Assembly (NCBI RefSeq): GCF_020521235.1
Contig: NZ_BLAY01000072.1
Location: forward strand, 1-47,344
Reading direction: 5' to 3'
DNA from: Microseira wollei NIES-4236
GTDB taxonomy: Bacteria > Cyanobacteriota > Cyanobacteriia > Cyanobacteriales > Aerosakkonemataceae
Length of the DNA stretch: 47,344 bases
Part shown: positions 1 through 8,901 of the stretch, piece by piece
Layout: the number at the start of each line of letters is the position of its first letter
How positions within the stretch are numbered: the first letter of the stretch is position 1
The notes under the pieces: model-generated
What the model was told of the DNA's origin: nothing
The model's database searches: none
Seen by the model: the letters and a program-made list of their open reading frames with translations, nothing else
Position numbers and translations under genes: made by a program

Positions 1-127
1 GAGCGTAGGAACGAGAGACGAGAGAGGAACCTGCGTAGGCAGGTTTTGTCTGTGTAGCCCCAGACTTCAGTCTGAGGAGAACTAAGCCTCCACTTTCACG
101 CCTTTCCAAAAGGCGATGTAGCCTTCA
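1..127. repeat. 127-bp direct repeat, copy 1
   Basis: This stretch is identical to 271-397. It holds a GC-rich hairpin (cctgc/gcagg near 30-43), a second hairpin (cagact/agtctg near 61-76), and the last 15 codons plus stop of the neighbouring DUF427 gene. The hairpin pair belongs to a dispersed family; a relative sits near 37571-37622. The copy begins at the window edge, so it may be longer. Confidence 0.9.
82..127 (-). pseudogene. Duplicated 3' tail of the DUF427 gene
   Basis: The minus strand reads the same C-terminal residues as the intact DUF427 protein (ending FWKGVKVEA and a TAG stop), then runs into repeat DNA at 128. It is a by-product of the 127-bp duplication and has no start of its own. 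Confidence 0.8.
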
Positions 128-270
128 TGCGTTCCCACGCAGAGCGTAGGAACGAGAGAAAGAAAGCAGAGCGTAGGAACTAGAGAAAAGCGGATAAAAT
201 AATCGGAGGCGAGAGCCTCCTGAATGCGTTCCCACGCAGAGCGTAGGAACGAGAGAACGAGAGACGAGCA
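128..270. repeat. Dispersed palindromic repeats between the 127-bp copies
   Basis: Two copies of a hairpin sequence starting tgcgttcccacgcagagcgt lie at about 128-157 and 225-254, joined by degenerate gcgtaggaacgagaga stretches. The same kind of hairpin (cgttcccagg/cctgggaacg) appears near 40823-40849. No gene is seen here. Confidence 0.7.
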
Positions 271-397
271 GAGCGTAGGAACGAGAGACGAGAGAGGAAC
301 CTGCGTAGGCAGGTTTTGTCTGTGTAGCCCCAGACTTCAGTCTGAGGAGAACTAAGCCTCCACTTTCACGCCTTTCCAAAAGGCGATGTAGCCTTCA
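271..397. repeat. 127-bp direct repeat, copy 2
   Basis: Identical to 1-127. This copy overlaps the 3' end of the intact DUF427 gene, so it is probably the parental copy: its sequence continues into the full gene at 398. Confidence 0.9.
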
Positions 398-636
398 ATA
401 TTTTTAGCCGCGTCCTTTGTCTGGGGATAGTACCAGGCGGCGTCTTTGTTCGCTTGTCCATCGACTTCGATGGTATAATAGCTCGCTACGCCTTTCCAGG
501 AACAGGTGGTGTGGGTACTGCTGTCTTTGAAGTATTGTTTGTTAATGGCGTCGGGGGGGAAATAGTGGTTTCCTTCGACGACGACGGTGCGATCGCTCTC
601 GGCTAAAGTAGCACCATTCCAAACTGCTTTCGGCAT
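352..636 (-). CDS. DUF427 family protein
   Basis: A 94-residue protein of the DUF427 family (PF04248), small soluble proteins of unknown biochemical role that are common in cyanobacteria. The family signature is clear: an N-terminus MPKAVWNGATLAESD, then VVEGNHYFPPDAI and CSWKGVASYYTI. I prefer the ATG at 636-634 because the family normally begins with MPKAVWNG. A GTG at 663 would add nine residues (MDFTKQNKP) with no family support. No clear Shine-Dalgarno sequence precedes either start. The last 15 codons are duplicated at 82-127. The gene stands alone and runs divergently from recQ. Confidence 0.9.
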   Translation of the reverse strand: MPKAVWNGATLAESDRTVVVEGNHYFPPDAINKQYFKDSSTHTTCSWKGVASYYTIEVDGQANKDAAWYYPQTKDAAKNIEGYIAFWKGVKVEA

Positions 637-732
637 AGGTTTGTTTTGTTTTGTAAAGTCCACTTACTATTATGAGCAGGACTGACGCATCGATCCCCCC
701 AACCCCCCTTCCCAAGGGGGACTTTTGGGTTA

Positions 733-846
733 GGAGCCAACTCCCCAAGGCCAGGGGGGCTTTTCGGTTAGGAGCCAACTCCCCAAGGCCAGGGGGGCTT
801 TTCGGTTAGGAGCCAACTCCCCAAGGCAAGGGGGGCTTTTCGGTTA
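733..846. repeat. Tandem repeat, three 38-bp units
   Basis: Three near-identical units start at 733, 771 and 809, each beginning ggagccaactccccaagg and ending gggcttttcggtta. A degenerate partial unit precedes them at about 708-732. Each unit can fold through cccc/gggg. It lies in the divergent DUF427-recQ promoter region, just upstream of recQ. Confidence 0.9.
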
Positions 847-910
847 AGAGCCGCACAAACTCAAGCTTGCAAGTCTAAAATAATCCCAGCACCCGCAACA
901 GCCGTCTACC

Positions 911-3061
911 ATGCAGACTCATACCCTGGAAAAGGCACTCAAACATTATTTTGGCTACGATACATTTCGTCCAGGACAGCGACAGATTATCGAACAAGCG
1001 CTGCAAAACCGGGATTTATTGATTGTAATGCCCACAGGCGGCGGCAAATCTCTCTGCTTTCAACTCCCTGCTTTACTTAAACCTGGTTTAACTGTGGTTG
1101 TATCGCCGCTGATATCTTTAATGCAAGACCAAGTAGATGCACTGCACGATAATGGCATTGGGGCGACCTTTCTTAATAGTAGTCTGAACTCTTGGCAGGT
1201 GCGACACCGGGAAGAAGCGATTCTAAATGGAAAAAGTAAACTACTTTACGTCGCCCCAGAACGTCTCGTCAGCGAAAGATTTCTGCCATTCTTAGATTTA
1301 GTCAAGCATCAAATTGGACTGAATAGTTTTGCTATCGATGAAGCGCACTGTGTTTCTGAATGGGGACACGATTTTCGCCCGGAATATCGTCAGTTGCGAA
1401 TATTGCGTAAGCGATATCCAGATATACCGATTATGGCGCTAACTGCGACAGCCACCGAGCGCGTGCGCCAAGATATTATCGAACAGTTAACGCTGCACGA
1501 ACCTAATATTCATATTGCTAGTTTTAACCGCAAAAATCTTTATTACGAAGTTCGTCCGAAACAGAGAAACAGCTATACCGAATTATTGCTAGAAATTAAG
1601 CAGGCAAAGGGGGCGGGAATTGTCTATTGTCTCAGTCGCAAAGGGGTAGACGAACTGGCGTTTAAATTGCAGAAAGATGGGTTTAAAGCTTTACCTTACC
1701 ATGCCGGATTAACCGACGAAGAACGCGCCGAAAACCAAACCAGATTTATCCGCGACGACGTGCAGGTAATGGTGGCAACAATTGCGTTTGGTATGGGGAT
1801 TAATAAACCCGACGTGCGATTTGTTGTTCATTATGACTTGCCGCGCAATTTAGAAAGTTATTATCAAGAATCTGGACGCGCGGGACGAGATGGGGAACCT
1901 TCCCGCTGTATTATCTATTTCAGCTTCGGCGATATTAAGAAAATAGAATGGGGAATTGACCAAAAACCCGACGAACAAGAACAAATGATTGCGCGTCAGC
2001 AACTGCGACGGGTGATTGATTATGCCGAAGGAACCGAATGTCGCCGCACGATGCAGTTAAGTTATTTTGGCGAATATTTTGCCGGAAATTGCGGCAATTG
2101 CGATAACTGCTGTGCGCCTAAACCTGTGGAAGATTGGACAATTGAGGCGATGAAGTTTCTGTCTTGCGTCGCCCGGTGTAAGGAAAAGTTTGGTATGAAT
2201 CATATTATAGATGTGCTGCGGGGTTCTCGCGGACAAAAGGTTTTACAGAATAAACATGACGAACTTTCTACTTATGGAATTGGCAAAGATAAGACAGCAG
2301 AAGAGTGGAAAATGTTGGCGAGATCGCTGCTGAATCAAGGATTATTAGATCAAACCACCGATGGTTACGCCGTCCTCAAGCTCAACGCCCTAAGCTGGGA
2401 AGTAATGCGGCGTCAGCGTTCTGTTTCTATCGCCATTCCGAAGAAACCAACGACAACGTTAGCAGAAACCAATCTGAAGAAAGCCGGATTTGAACTATTA
2501 TTCGACCGACTGCGCCAACTCCGCAAACAAATCGCCGACGAACACTCGGTTCCTCCTTACGTTATCTTCCACGATTCTACTTTAAAATTAATGGCGCAAG
2601 TCCAACCCCAAACTTTAGCTGAATTTGGCACGATTTCGGGAGTTGGCGCGCGCAAACTAGAGCAATACGGCGAAAGGTTTTTATCAGAAATCAAAGCTTA
2701 TCGCCAAGAACAAGGATTAGGGGTAAGTAAGATTGCCCAAAAAGCCGATTCGCCAAACTACACCCAGTTAATTACTTTGGACTTATACGAACAAGGTTTA
2801 TCCATCGAGTCAATCGCTCAACAACGGAATTTGAGAACTAGCACGATTACCAGTCATTTAGCAGAAATGATCGAAATGGGGAAAGAAATAGATATAGCAG
2901 GACTGGTGTTTCCAGAGCGGCAAAAAATTATTATGGCAGCGATAGAAGAGATAGGAGATACTGAGGCGCTCAAACCGATTTATGAATATCTGGGAGAGCA
3001 GTTCACCTATGATGAAATTCGCTTGGTGAAAGCGTTTTGGCGAAAAAAGCAAACCGAATAA
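911..3061 (+). CDS. ATP-dependent DNA helicase RecQ
   Basis: A 3'-5' superfamily 2 DNA helicase for recombination and replication-fork repair. The 716-residue protein has the full RecQ layout: Walker A PTGGGKSLCFQLP (about 41-53), DEAH box AIDEAHCVSEWGHDF (Asp143), motif III ALTATAT, and motifs V-VI FGMGINKPDVRF and YYQESGRAGRDGEPS. The zinc-binding segment holds ECRRTMQLSYFGE and CGNCDNCC. A winged-helix RQC region and an HRDC domain (about 535-605) follow. The last 110 residues carry a helix-turn-helix extension (LYEQGLSIESIAQQRNL) like the HTH_40 domain of many bacterial RecQ proteins, so the protein is longer than E. coli RecQ. It looks intact. Confidence 0.97.
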   Translation: MQTHTLEKALKHYFGYDTFRPGQRQIIEQALQNRDLLIVMPTGGGKSLCFQLPALLKPGLTVVVSPLISLMQDQVDALHDNGIGATFLNSSLNSWQVRHREEAILNGKSKLLYVAPERLVSERFLPFLDLVKHQIGLNSFAIDEAHCVSEWGHDFRPEYRQLRILRKRYPDIPIMALTATATERVRQDIIEQLTLHEPNIHIASFNRKNLYYEVRPKQRNSYTELLLEIKQAKGAGIVYCLSRKGVDELAFKLQKDGFKALPYHAGLTDEERAENQTRFIRDDVQVMVATIAFGMGINKPDVRFVVHYDLPRNLESYYQESGRAGRDGEPSRCIIYFSFGDIKKIEWGIDQKPDEQEQMIARQQLRRVIDYAEGTECRRTMQLSYFGEYFAGNCGNCDNCCAPKPVEDWTIEAMKFLSCVARCKEKFGMNHIIDVLRGSRGQKVLQNKHDELSTYGIGKDKTAEEWKMLARSLLNQGLLDQTTDGYAVLKLNALSWEVMRRQRSVSIAIPKKPTTTLAETNLKKAGFELLFDRLRQLRKQIADEHSVPPYVIFHDSTLKLMAQVQPQTLAEFGTISGVGARKLEQYGERFLSEIKAYRQEQGLGVSKIAQKADSPNYTQLITLDLYEQGLSIESIAQQRNLRTSTITSHLAEMIEMGKEIDIAGLVFPERQKIIMAAIEEIGDTEALKPIYEYLGEQFTYDEIRLVKAFWRKKQTE

Positions 3062-3176
3062 CTGGCTGGTGTCACAGCCAATAAGCTAACTGTCCACCGA
3101 GTGCGATCGCGGCGACCAAAAAACTCTATGTTATATCTAGATGGATTCTTACGCAAATCACCTTTGTTTCTCTAGC

Positions 3177-3202
3177 AAGAAACCCGGTTTCTGGGTTCGG
3201 CG
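3177..3202. repeat. AAACCCGGTTTCT dispersed palindrome
   Basis: An agaaacccggtttct palindrome, preceded by a cacctttgtttct motif. The same palindrome or half-sites recur near 17672, 23982, 24007, 37477, 37533 and 40985, always between genes. It is a dispersed cyanobacterial repeat of unknown role. Confidence 0.7.
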
Positions 3203-3220
3203 TGGATTCTTACTACTTCT

Positions 3221-3946
3221 ATGGCTCCAATTATGAATTTAATCAAACGGTTAAAACAGCAGTGGCGGTCAATTTTAATTGGATATCGTTTCTGGAAAAT
3301 TGTGCAAGCTCCCTATGGTGACTTCAGAGGGATCGCACAGCTATCCCAGGCTATTACCGATGAAGAAAACGCCAAACAAATGCTTGGGTTTCTCTCCAGC
3401 TATCCCCAAGGAAAACAAGCTTTACAGGAACGTCCCCGTTTAGGTAAAATTGACCTGCAACAACTGCATCAATTACCTACCCATACCCTGGGCTATATCT
3501 ACGCAGATCACATGCTCAAAAATGGGTTTAGTCCTCCTCCCACAAGCGAAGTGCATGATGTAGCTTCCTTTTTAGGCGCGCATATAGCGGAAACCCACGA
3601 CATCTGGCATGTAGTCACCGGATGCGATGCAGACAAAGCAGGAGAAATTAAACTCCAAGGCTTCTATGCCGCACAGATATATCCATCAAAGTTATGGCTG
3701 GCAATGCTTGCCAAAAATTTAATGAAAACCGCTTTGGAAGATATAGAATTGTGTGGCGCTCACTTAGACGCCTTGACCCAGGGTTGGATGTTAGGAAAGC
3801 GCGCCAAACCGCTATTTGGCATTCAATGGAATACCCTTTGGGAAACGCCTCTAGAAAAGGTGCGCCAGCAATTGAACATACAAGAGTTACCCATTTCGAC
3901 AGAGGCAAATGAAGCGGTATTAAGTAGAATAGCAAATCCGGTTTGA
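3221..3946 (+). CDS. Coq4 family protein
   Basis: A 241-residue protein resembling Coq4, a scaffold or decarboxylating/hydroxylating factor of ubiquinone synthesis. Cyanobacteria make plastoquinone instead, so the role here is uncertain. The Coq4 metal signature HDxxH followed by a distant Glu is present (ETHDIWHVVTGCDADKAGEI), as is the family-like segment LPTHTLGYIYADHM. The true start may be the second Met (MNLIKRL) at 3233. The gene lies downstream of recQ on the same strand after 159 bp containing an AAACCCGGTTTCT repeat, so it is probably transcribed separately. Confidence 0.85.
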   Translation: MAPIMNLIKRLKQQWRSILIGYRFWKIVQAPYGDFRGIAQLSQAITDEENAKQMLGFLSSYPQGKQALQERPRLGKIDLQQLHQLPTHTLGYIYADHMLKNGFSPPPTSEVHDVASFLGAHIAETHDIWHVVTGCDADKAGEIKLQGFYAAQIYPSKLWLAMLAKNLMKTALEDIELCGAHLDALTQGWMLGKRAKPLFGIQWNTLWETPLEKVRQQLNIQELPISTEANEAVLSRIANPV

Positions 3947-4500
3947 GCGCCCCCCTTAGATTTTACAGCCGGCGCAGGCGTAGCTCTGTTTCAAGACTTA
4001 CGCAGCAACTCCAGATATGCAGGAGATGGTGCCGTACACCGCTCAGGATGCAACCTAGATATAGTCCACTTGAGTGGACTTTCTCTATTAGCCGGGGAGT
4101 TGAGTGCAGGGCGGGTTTTATGGGTAGCGACAAGGTTGCCGCAATCCAGTTTGTTTGCTATTCTAGGGAAAACTGGGAACTTTTGTGGTATGATGTTGTG
4201 GGACGTAGTCAAGCTGGGATTTTTTTCTGCGGTTCGCTTTTTCTTGCTGCATCAAAAAAATTACTTTAGGTAAGGCGATGCAGAAAGCAGCGTTGAACAG
4301 CGTCATCAACAGACAATCGACTAAACTCATAGCTATAACCTCCGAAAATATAGCTTATTTAATTAAGTATCAAGCAAAAATCCTCAAAACAAAAGCGCCC
4401 AAAGGTTTGAATTACTTGTAGGTGATATAAGCTTTACTGATGAGACACCCAACAATTCTGTCCACGCAGGGGGTATAATAAAGCGTCGTAGCGGGATAAG
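3947..4500. other. Intergenic region with an 18-bp palindrome
   Basis: No convincing gene is seen. A perfect palindrome agtccacttgagtggact lies at 4063-4080. Short open frames here lack codon bias and family resemblance. A promoter for the downstream acyl-ACP synthetase gene must lie in the AT-rich right half, but I cannot place it with confidence. Confidence 0.6.
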
Positions 4501-6525
4501 GTGGAATCACAGCCAAATCAAGATCAAGTATCCCCTATGTTAAAAGATAGCCCTACGTCTACCCCTGCTTTTAAACTCACCGAACAAGACCGTCTGGCGT
4601 TGAAGAGTTTGGTAGATTACTCTGGGGTAGATTCTGTTCCGGAAGTTTGGGCGATTGCGGCGCAAAAGTATGCCAATATCGTCGCTTTGCACGACCCCCA
4701 TGCCAAACCAGAAATAATTCTCACCTACGCTCAACTGTACCAGCAGATGCGGCAATTCGCGGCTGGATTGCAAGTATTGGGAATCGTACCAGCATACGAA
4801 CCTCCCAGAGTTGCCTTATTTTCCGATAACTGTCCCCGTTGGTTGATTGCGGATCAAGGGATAATTATGGCAGGGGCAGCAAACGTGGTTCGCAGTTCGG
4901 GGGCGGATAAAGACGAACTGCTGTATATTTTGGCAAATAGTGGCAGCAACGCTTTGGTGGTAGAAGACCTGAAGACGTTGAAAAAATTGGGGGATCGCAT
5001 CTACGATCTTCCCATCCAATTAGTCGTGTTACTCTCGGATGAACAACCCGATGCCAAAGGTATCTTAAACGTTTTCAACTTTGCCCAAGTGATGGCAAAA
5101 GGAGAAAATCAACCTTTACAGCCAGCTAACCAAAATCGGGAAACCTTGGCAACCCTACTTTACACCTCCGGGACGACGGGGAAACCCAAAGGCGTGATGC
5201 TGTCCCACGGGAATTTATTGCACCAAATCGTAACGATAGGGGTAATTGTACAACCATCGGCGGGCGATCGCGTCCTCAGCATCCTGCCAACGTGGCACGC
5301 TTACGAACGCAGTTGCGAATACTTTCTGCTTTCCCAAGGCTGCACCCAAATTTACACCAATCTCCGCCAAGTCAAACAAGATTTAAAGAAATTTCAACCC
5401 CAATTTATGGTAGGCGTTCCCCGCTTGTGGGAATCTATCTATGAAGGGGTGCAAAAATCTTTCCGCGAACAACCTCCAAATAAGCAAAAACTGATTAATT
5501 TCTTTTTAGGCATCTCTCAGCAATATATCGAGGCGCGGCGAATCGTTCAAGGGTTGCATCTGGAAAAACGCAATCCTTCTAGTTCCCAACGCCTGGTGGC
5601 TAAAATTAAGGCAGCTGTCCTGTCGCCACTCCACGCTTTAGGGGAAAAAATCGTTTATCGTAAAGTCCGGGAAGCCACTGGCGGTAAAATTAAACAAGTC
5701 ATCAGCGGCGGCGGTTCCCTGGCGATGCACTTGGATACCTTTTTTGAAATCATCGGCATTGAAGTGCTAGTCGGTTACGGTCTAACAGAAACTGCGCCCG
5801 TTGTCACCGCCCGTCGTCTTGATGATAACTTGCGCGGTTCCGCTGGAAAACCCTTACCCGGTACAGAAATTCGGATTGTAGACCCGGAAACCTGGAAAGA
5901 TGTTAAACCAGGTTCTCGCGGTTTAGTCTTAATTCGAGGGCCGCAGGTGATGCCAGGATATTATCGCAATCCGGAAGCAACTGCGAAAGCGATTAATTCA
6001 GAAGGATGGTTCGATAGCGGTGACTTGGGTTGGGTGACGAATAAAAATGACCTGGTGCTGACAGGAAGGGCAAAAGATACGATTGTTTTAACCAACGGGG
6101 AAAACATCGAACCGCAACCAATTGAAGATGCTTGCTTGCGGAGTCCGTACATCGACCAGATTATGCTTGTGGGACAAGATATGCGATCGCTCGGTGCATT
6201 AATTGTGCCCAACCTGGATGCCCTCCAGCAATGGGCGGCGTCGCAAAACTCGATCTTGCGCCTACCCAATCAAACCCTTCCCCCCGACGCTAAAGGCAAG
6301 CCAGAAATCGATCTAAATAGTAAACCGATTCAGGACTTATTCCGCAAAGAATTAAACCGCGAAGTCCAAAACCGCCCCAGTTACCGTCCCGACGACCGCA
6401 TCGGCGCGTTTAAATTGATTTTAGAGCCATTTTCCGTCGAAAATGGCATGATGACCCAAACTTTGAAAATCCGCCGCCCCGTCGTAACGGAACGCTATCG
6501 CGATATGATTGACGGGATGTTCTAA
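4501..6525 (+). CDS. Long-chain acyl-ACP synthetase / acyl-CoA ligase
   Basis: An AMP-forming acyl-activating enzyme of 674 residues. In cyanobacteria this family (slr1609-like, Aas) loads free fatty acids onto acyl carrier protein for recycling and membrane lipid synthesis. Motifs seen: the P-loop YTSGTTGKPKGVMLSHGN (Tyr221 onward), GYGLTETAPV, the ATP-binding GWFDSGDLGW, and the hinge/catalytic region LTGRAKDTIVLTNGENIEP. The length fits Aas rather than short fatty-acyl ligases. The frame opens with GTG at 4501 preceded by ggataagg; an ATG at 4537 (MLKDS) is an alternative. It cannot be distinguished from FadD by sequence alone, but the cyanobacterial context favours Aas. Confidence 0.92.
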   Translation: MESQPNQDQVSPMLKDSPTSTPAFKLTEQDRLALKSLVDYSGVDSVPEVWAIAAQKYANIVALHDPHAKPEIILTYAQLYQQMRQFAAGLQVLGIVPAYEPPRVALFSDNCPRWLIADQGIIMAGAANVVRSSGADKDELLYILANSGSNALVVEDLKTLKKLGDRIYDLPIQLVVLLSDEQPDAKGILNVFNFAQVMAKGENQPLQPANQNRETLATLLYTSGTTGKPKGVMLSHGNLLHQIVTIGVIVQPSAGDRVLSILPTWHAYERSCEYFLLSQGCTQIYTNLRQVKQDLKKFQPQFMVGVPRLWESIYEGVQKSFREQPPNKQKLINFFLGISQQYIEARRIVQGLHLEKRNPSSSQRLVAKIKAAVLSPLHALGEKIVYRKVREATGGKIKQVISGGGSLAMHLDTFFEIIGIEVLVGYGLTETAPVVTARRLDDNLRGSAGKPLPGTEIRIVDPETWKDVKPGSRGLVLIRGPQVMPGYYRNPEATAKAINSEGWFDSGDLGWVTNKNDLVLTGRAKDTIVLTNGENIEPQPIEDACLRSPYIDQIMLVGQDMRSLGALIVPNLDALQQWAASQNSILRLPNQTLPPDAKGKPEIDLNSKPIQDLFRKELNREVQNRPSYRPDDRIGAFKLILEPFSVENGMMTQTLKIRRPVVTERYRDMIDGMF

Positions 6526-6613
6526 ATGCCGTCAGCATAATGTAGGGGCTTTCTCATTTGTGCCAACAATTTCTGGGATTCAACCCCAGGTTGTCTGGAC
6601 AAAAGCGAAGTCT

Positions 6614-6697
6614 CCGTTCGTAGTAGGCGCTTTAGCGCCAGAACCGTTCGTAGTAGGCGCTAAAGTGCCAGAACCGCTCGTAGTAGGCGCTTTAGCG
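6614..6697. repeat. Tandem repeat, 30-bp units
   Basis: Nearly three 30-bp units start at 6614, 6644 and 6674, each containing cgtagtaggcgct followed by ttagcg or taaagtg. The internal ggcgcttta/taaagcgcc symmetry lets units fold. It lies just after the aas gene. Confidence 0.85.
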
Positions 6698-6711
6698 TTC
6701 CCGGTGAGGTG

Positions 6712-6752
6712 GGGGCGGGTTTATATCAACTGTGGTTGGTAAAACCCGCCCC
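6712..6752. repeat. Inverted repeat, possible terminator of aas
   Basis: An 11-bp stem ggggcgggttt (6712-6722) pairs with aaacccgcccc (6742-6752). No clear T-run follows, so it may be a mobile palindrome rather than a true terminator. Confidence 0.55.
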
Positions 6753-6815
6753 TACACAACTGAGTCTTGACAAAAAGCTGACAACATGCTCCCGCACTGA
6801 ACTAACAATATAAAT

Positions 6816-7265
6816 ATGGAAGTCTCGACCAACAAACTGCTGCTGAAACGACCAGTCAACGTTAAAGCAATTGTCACTCCCCGCTGGAAAGAAGAAGCCC
6901 AGCAACAGCTGCAATTGCAACTGAATCAACTCGACCAACAATTGCAACAGCTAGAAATTCAAGGACAGCGGGCGATTAACGAAATTCAAAAACAAAGCAT
7001 CCAACCCCCTGGGCCGCAAGTAATGCAACAAATTGAGAGCATTCAATCCCAAGTGAATCAAAGGAAAAGCGAACTGCTAGACCAGAAAAATCAGCTGCTG
7101 CAACAACTCCAGCAAGTGCAGGTACTCGAACTCAACCAAGAAGTCAATCAAGGTACGATTGAAAGCGTATTCACCATCGAGCCTGGAGAAAACTTAATCC
7201 AGAAAATGCAGGTAGAAATTCTGCTGCGCGATGGGATGGTGGAAGAAATTCGCGGCGATATTTAA
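6816..7265 (+). CDS. YlqD-like coiled-coil protein
   Basis: A 149-residue protein of the YlqD family (PF11068), of unknown function, common in cyanobacteria and Firmicutes. It begins with a conserved strand (NKLLLKRPVNVKAIVTPRWKE), then has a long Gln/Leu-rich coiled coil (about 28-110) and a C-terminal beta segment with FTIEPGENLIQKM and EILLRDGMVEEI. No membrane segment is seen. Its TAA stop is supplied by the left terminal repeat of the small mobile element at 7263-7404, so the extreme C-terminus may have been reset by that insertion. It sits between aas and pdhC on the same strand. Confidence 0.85.
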   Translation: MEVSTNKLLLKRPVNVKAIVTPRWKEEAQQQLQLQLNQLDQQLQQLEIQGQRAINEIQKQSIQPPGPQVMQQIESIQSQVNQRKSELLDQKNQLLQQLQQVQVLELNQEVNQGTIESVFTIEPGENLIQKMQVEILLRDGMVEEIRGDI

Positions 7266-7404
7266 CTCAAGTTGCTAGTTATCTCAAACAAGCGGCTAAT
7301 GGCTAATGGCTAATGGCTAATGTCAGGAAAAATGCTATAAGAGTAAGCTGGCAATTAGCAAGCTAGAAATTAGCAAAGCCGTTGATAACTAGCAAGTTGC
7401 GTTA
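7263..7404. mobile_element. MITE-1 copy 1 (complete)
   Basis: A 142-bp non-autonomous element. Left end taactcaagttgctagttat (7263-7282) is an inverted match, with two mismatches, to 7385-7404. Between them are ggctaat heptamer-like repeats, a tgtcaggaaaaatgctata core and attagca repeats. The same ends and core recur at 8902, 9745-9908 and 40731-40889. No coding sequence. Confidence 0.8.
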
Positions 7405-7547
7405 ATTAGAAATAGAGGTAATGGGTAATGGGTAATTTCAGATGGCAAATTAAAGAGGCACGGAGAAATCTGCAATTTGAAATCTAAAATATGAAATAAT
7501 TACCAATTACCAATTACCAATCAGCAATTAGCAATTAGCAACTAGCA
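7405..7547. repeat. Heptamer repeats forming the pdhC leader
   Basis: Tandem gggtaat units (about 7422-7438) and then attacca/attagca units (about 7499-7547) run right up to the pdhC ATG. No Shine-Dalgarno sequence is visible in the last 20 bases before the start codon, which are pure repeat. Confidence 0.75.
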
Positions 7548-8846
7548 ATGATTCACGAAGTTTTTATGCCCGCCCTCAGTTCCACGATGACAGAAGGCAA
7601 AATCGTTTCCTGGGTTAAGTCTGTGGGGGACAAAGTAGAAAAAGGCGAAACCGTCGTGGTGGTGGAGTCGGACAAGGCAGATATGGACGTAGAATCCTTC
7701 TATGAAGGCTATCTGGCGACCATCGTCGTGCCGGCGGGGGAAGCAGCGCCGGTGGGTGCTGCCATTGCCTTGTTAGCAGAAACAGAAGCAGAAATTGAAC
7801 TGGCAAAACAGCAAGCAGCAGGCGGAAAAACCCCAGCCGCCGCACCAGCACCAGCAGCACCAGCGGCGACGCCAGAACCAGTTGCCGTTGCAGCAGAAAC
7901 ACCGAATGGCGCTAAGAGAAGCGAACGCATCGTAGCATCCCCCCGCGCCCGCAAGTTGGCAAAAGAACTCAAAGTTGACTTAAACGGCCTCAGCGGTAGC
8001 GGCCCCCACGGTCGCATTGTGGCAGAAGATGTAGAAGCAGCGGTAGGAAAAGCACCCGCACCCGTCGCCTCTGTCGCCCCCGTAGCGCCCGTAGCGCCCG
8101 TAGCGCCCCCACCCGTCGCACCAGCAGCCAAACCCACCGCCGCACCCGTCAGCGCCCCCGCAGCGGCAATTCCCGGTCAAATTGTACCGTTGACCACGCT
8201 GCAAAATGCCGTGGTGCGGAACATGATGGTGAGCTTGGAAGTGCCTACCTTCCACGTCGGCTACACCATAACCACCGATAATCTGGATAAGCTCTACAAG
8301 CAAATCAAATCCAAAGGCGTCACCATGACGGCGCTGCTAGCCAAAGCGGTAGCGGTGACGCTGCAAAAACACCCGCTACTGAATGCGAACTACACCCCTC
8401 AAGGGATTCAATATCCAGCGGCAATTAATATAGCCGTAGCAGTGGCGATGGATGACGGCGGGTTAATTACCCCCGTATTGCAAAAAGCCGACCAGATGGA
8501 CATCTACTCGCTTTCGCGCACTTGGAAAGATTTGGTAGACCGCGCCAGAACCAAACAGTTGCAACCCCAAGAGTATAATTCCGGTACGTTTACGGTATCG
8601 AATTTAGGCATGTTTGGCGTAGACCGCTTCGATGCCATCTTACCCCCCGGACAAGGGTCAATTTTGGCAATTGGGGCATCTCGCGCCCAAGTCGTAGCAA
8701 CGGAAGATGGGATGATGGGCGTGCGGCGACAAATGCAAGTTAATATTACCTGCGACCACCGGGTAATCTACGGTTCCCACGCGGCGGCATTCTTGCAAGA
8801 TTTGGCGAAGTTAATTGAAACCAATGCTCAATCTTTGACGCTGTAG
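7548..8846 (+). CDS. pdhC: Pyruvate dehydrogenase E2 (dihydrolipoamide acetyltransferase)
   Basis: The E2 core of pyruvate dehydrogenase; it moves the acetyl group from pyruvate to CoA to make acetyl-CoA. The 432-residue protein has one lipoyl domain (about 1-75; lipoyl-Lys43 in ESDKADMDVE), an Ala/Pro-rich linker, an E3-binding domain (RIVASPRARKLAKELKVDL), a second linker with repeated PVAPVAPVAP, and a 2-oxoacid acetyltransferase domain. The catalytic segment reads CDHRVIYGS (His404); the Tyr before Gly, where other E2s have Asp, is the cyanobacterial/plastid form. The gene stands alone here, as pdh genes are often scattered in cyanobacteria. Its leader is heptamer repeat DNA. Confidence 0.95.
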   Translation: MIHEVFMPALSSTMTEGKIVSWVKSVGDKVEKGETVVVVESDKADMDVESFYEGYLATIVVPAGEAAPVGAAIALLAETEAEIELAKQQAAGGKTPAAAPAPAAPAATPEPVAVAAETPNGAKRSERIVASPRARKLAKELKVDLNGLSGSGPHGRIVAEDVEAAVGKAPAPVASVAPVAPVAPVAPPPVAPAAKPTAAPVSAPAAAIPGQIVPLTTLQNAVVRNMMVSLEVPTFHVGYTITTDNLDKLYKQIKSKGVTMTALLAKAVAVTLQKHPLLNANYTPQGIQYPAAINIAVAVAMDDGGLITPVLQKADQMDIYSLSRTWKDLVDRARTKQLQPQEYNSGTFTVSNLGMFGVDRFDAILPPGQGSILAIGASRAQVVATEDGMMGVRRQMQVNITCDHRVIYGSHAAAFLQDLAKLIETNAQSLTL

Positions 8847-8858
8847 TTCACAAACCTT

Positions 8859-8884
8859 GCCCCTACCCAATTTTTTGTAGGGGC
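8859..8884 (+). terminator. Probable terminator of pdhC
   Basis: An 8-bp stem gcccctac (8859-8866) pairs with gtaggggc (8877-8884), 12 bp after the pdhC stop. The loop is T-rich, but no T-run follows the stem, so termination strength is uncertain. Confidence 0.5.
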
Positions 8885-8901
8885 GAGTTGATTTTGCCAT
8901 C

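Noticed and set aside
125-379. 84-codon minus-strand frame
   Set aside because: Translates dispersed repeat DNA (repeated LVSRSYALL); overlaps the duplicated hairpins.
542-778. 78-codon minus-strand frame over the 38-bp repeats
   Set aside because: Overlaps the real DUF427 gene in another frame and the tandem repeats; no family resemblance.
3943-4273. Two overlapping short plus-strand frames after the Coq4-like gene
   Set aside because: Low-quality composition, contain a palindromic repeat, no ribosome binding site.
6509-6742. 77-codon plus-strand frame
   Set aside because: Translates the 30-bp tandem repeats (FVVGAL...EPFVVGA) and overlaps the aas 3' end.
7615-8303. Three long antisense frames opposite pdhC
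   Set aside because: Shadows of the Ala/Pro-rich linkers of the real gene.
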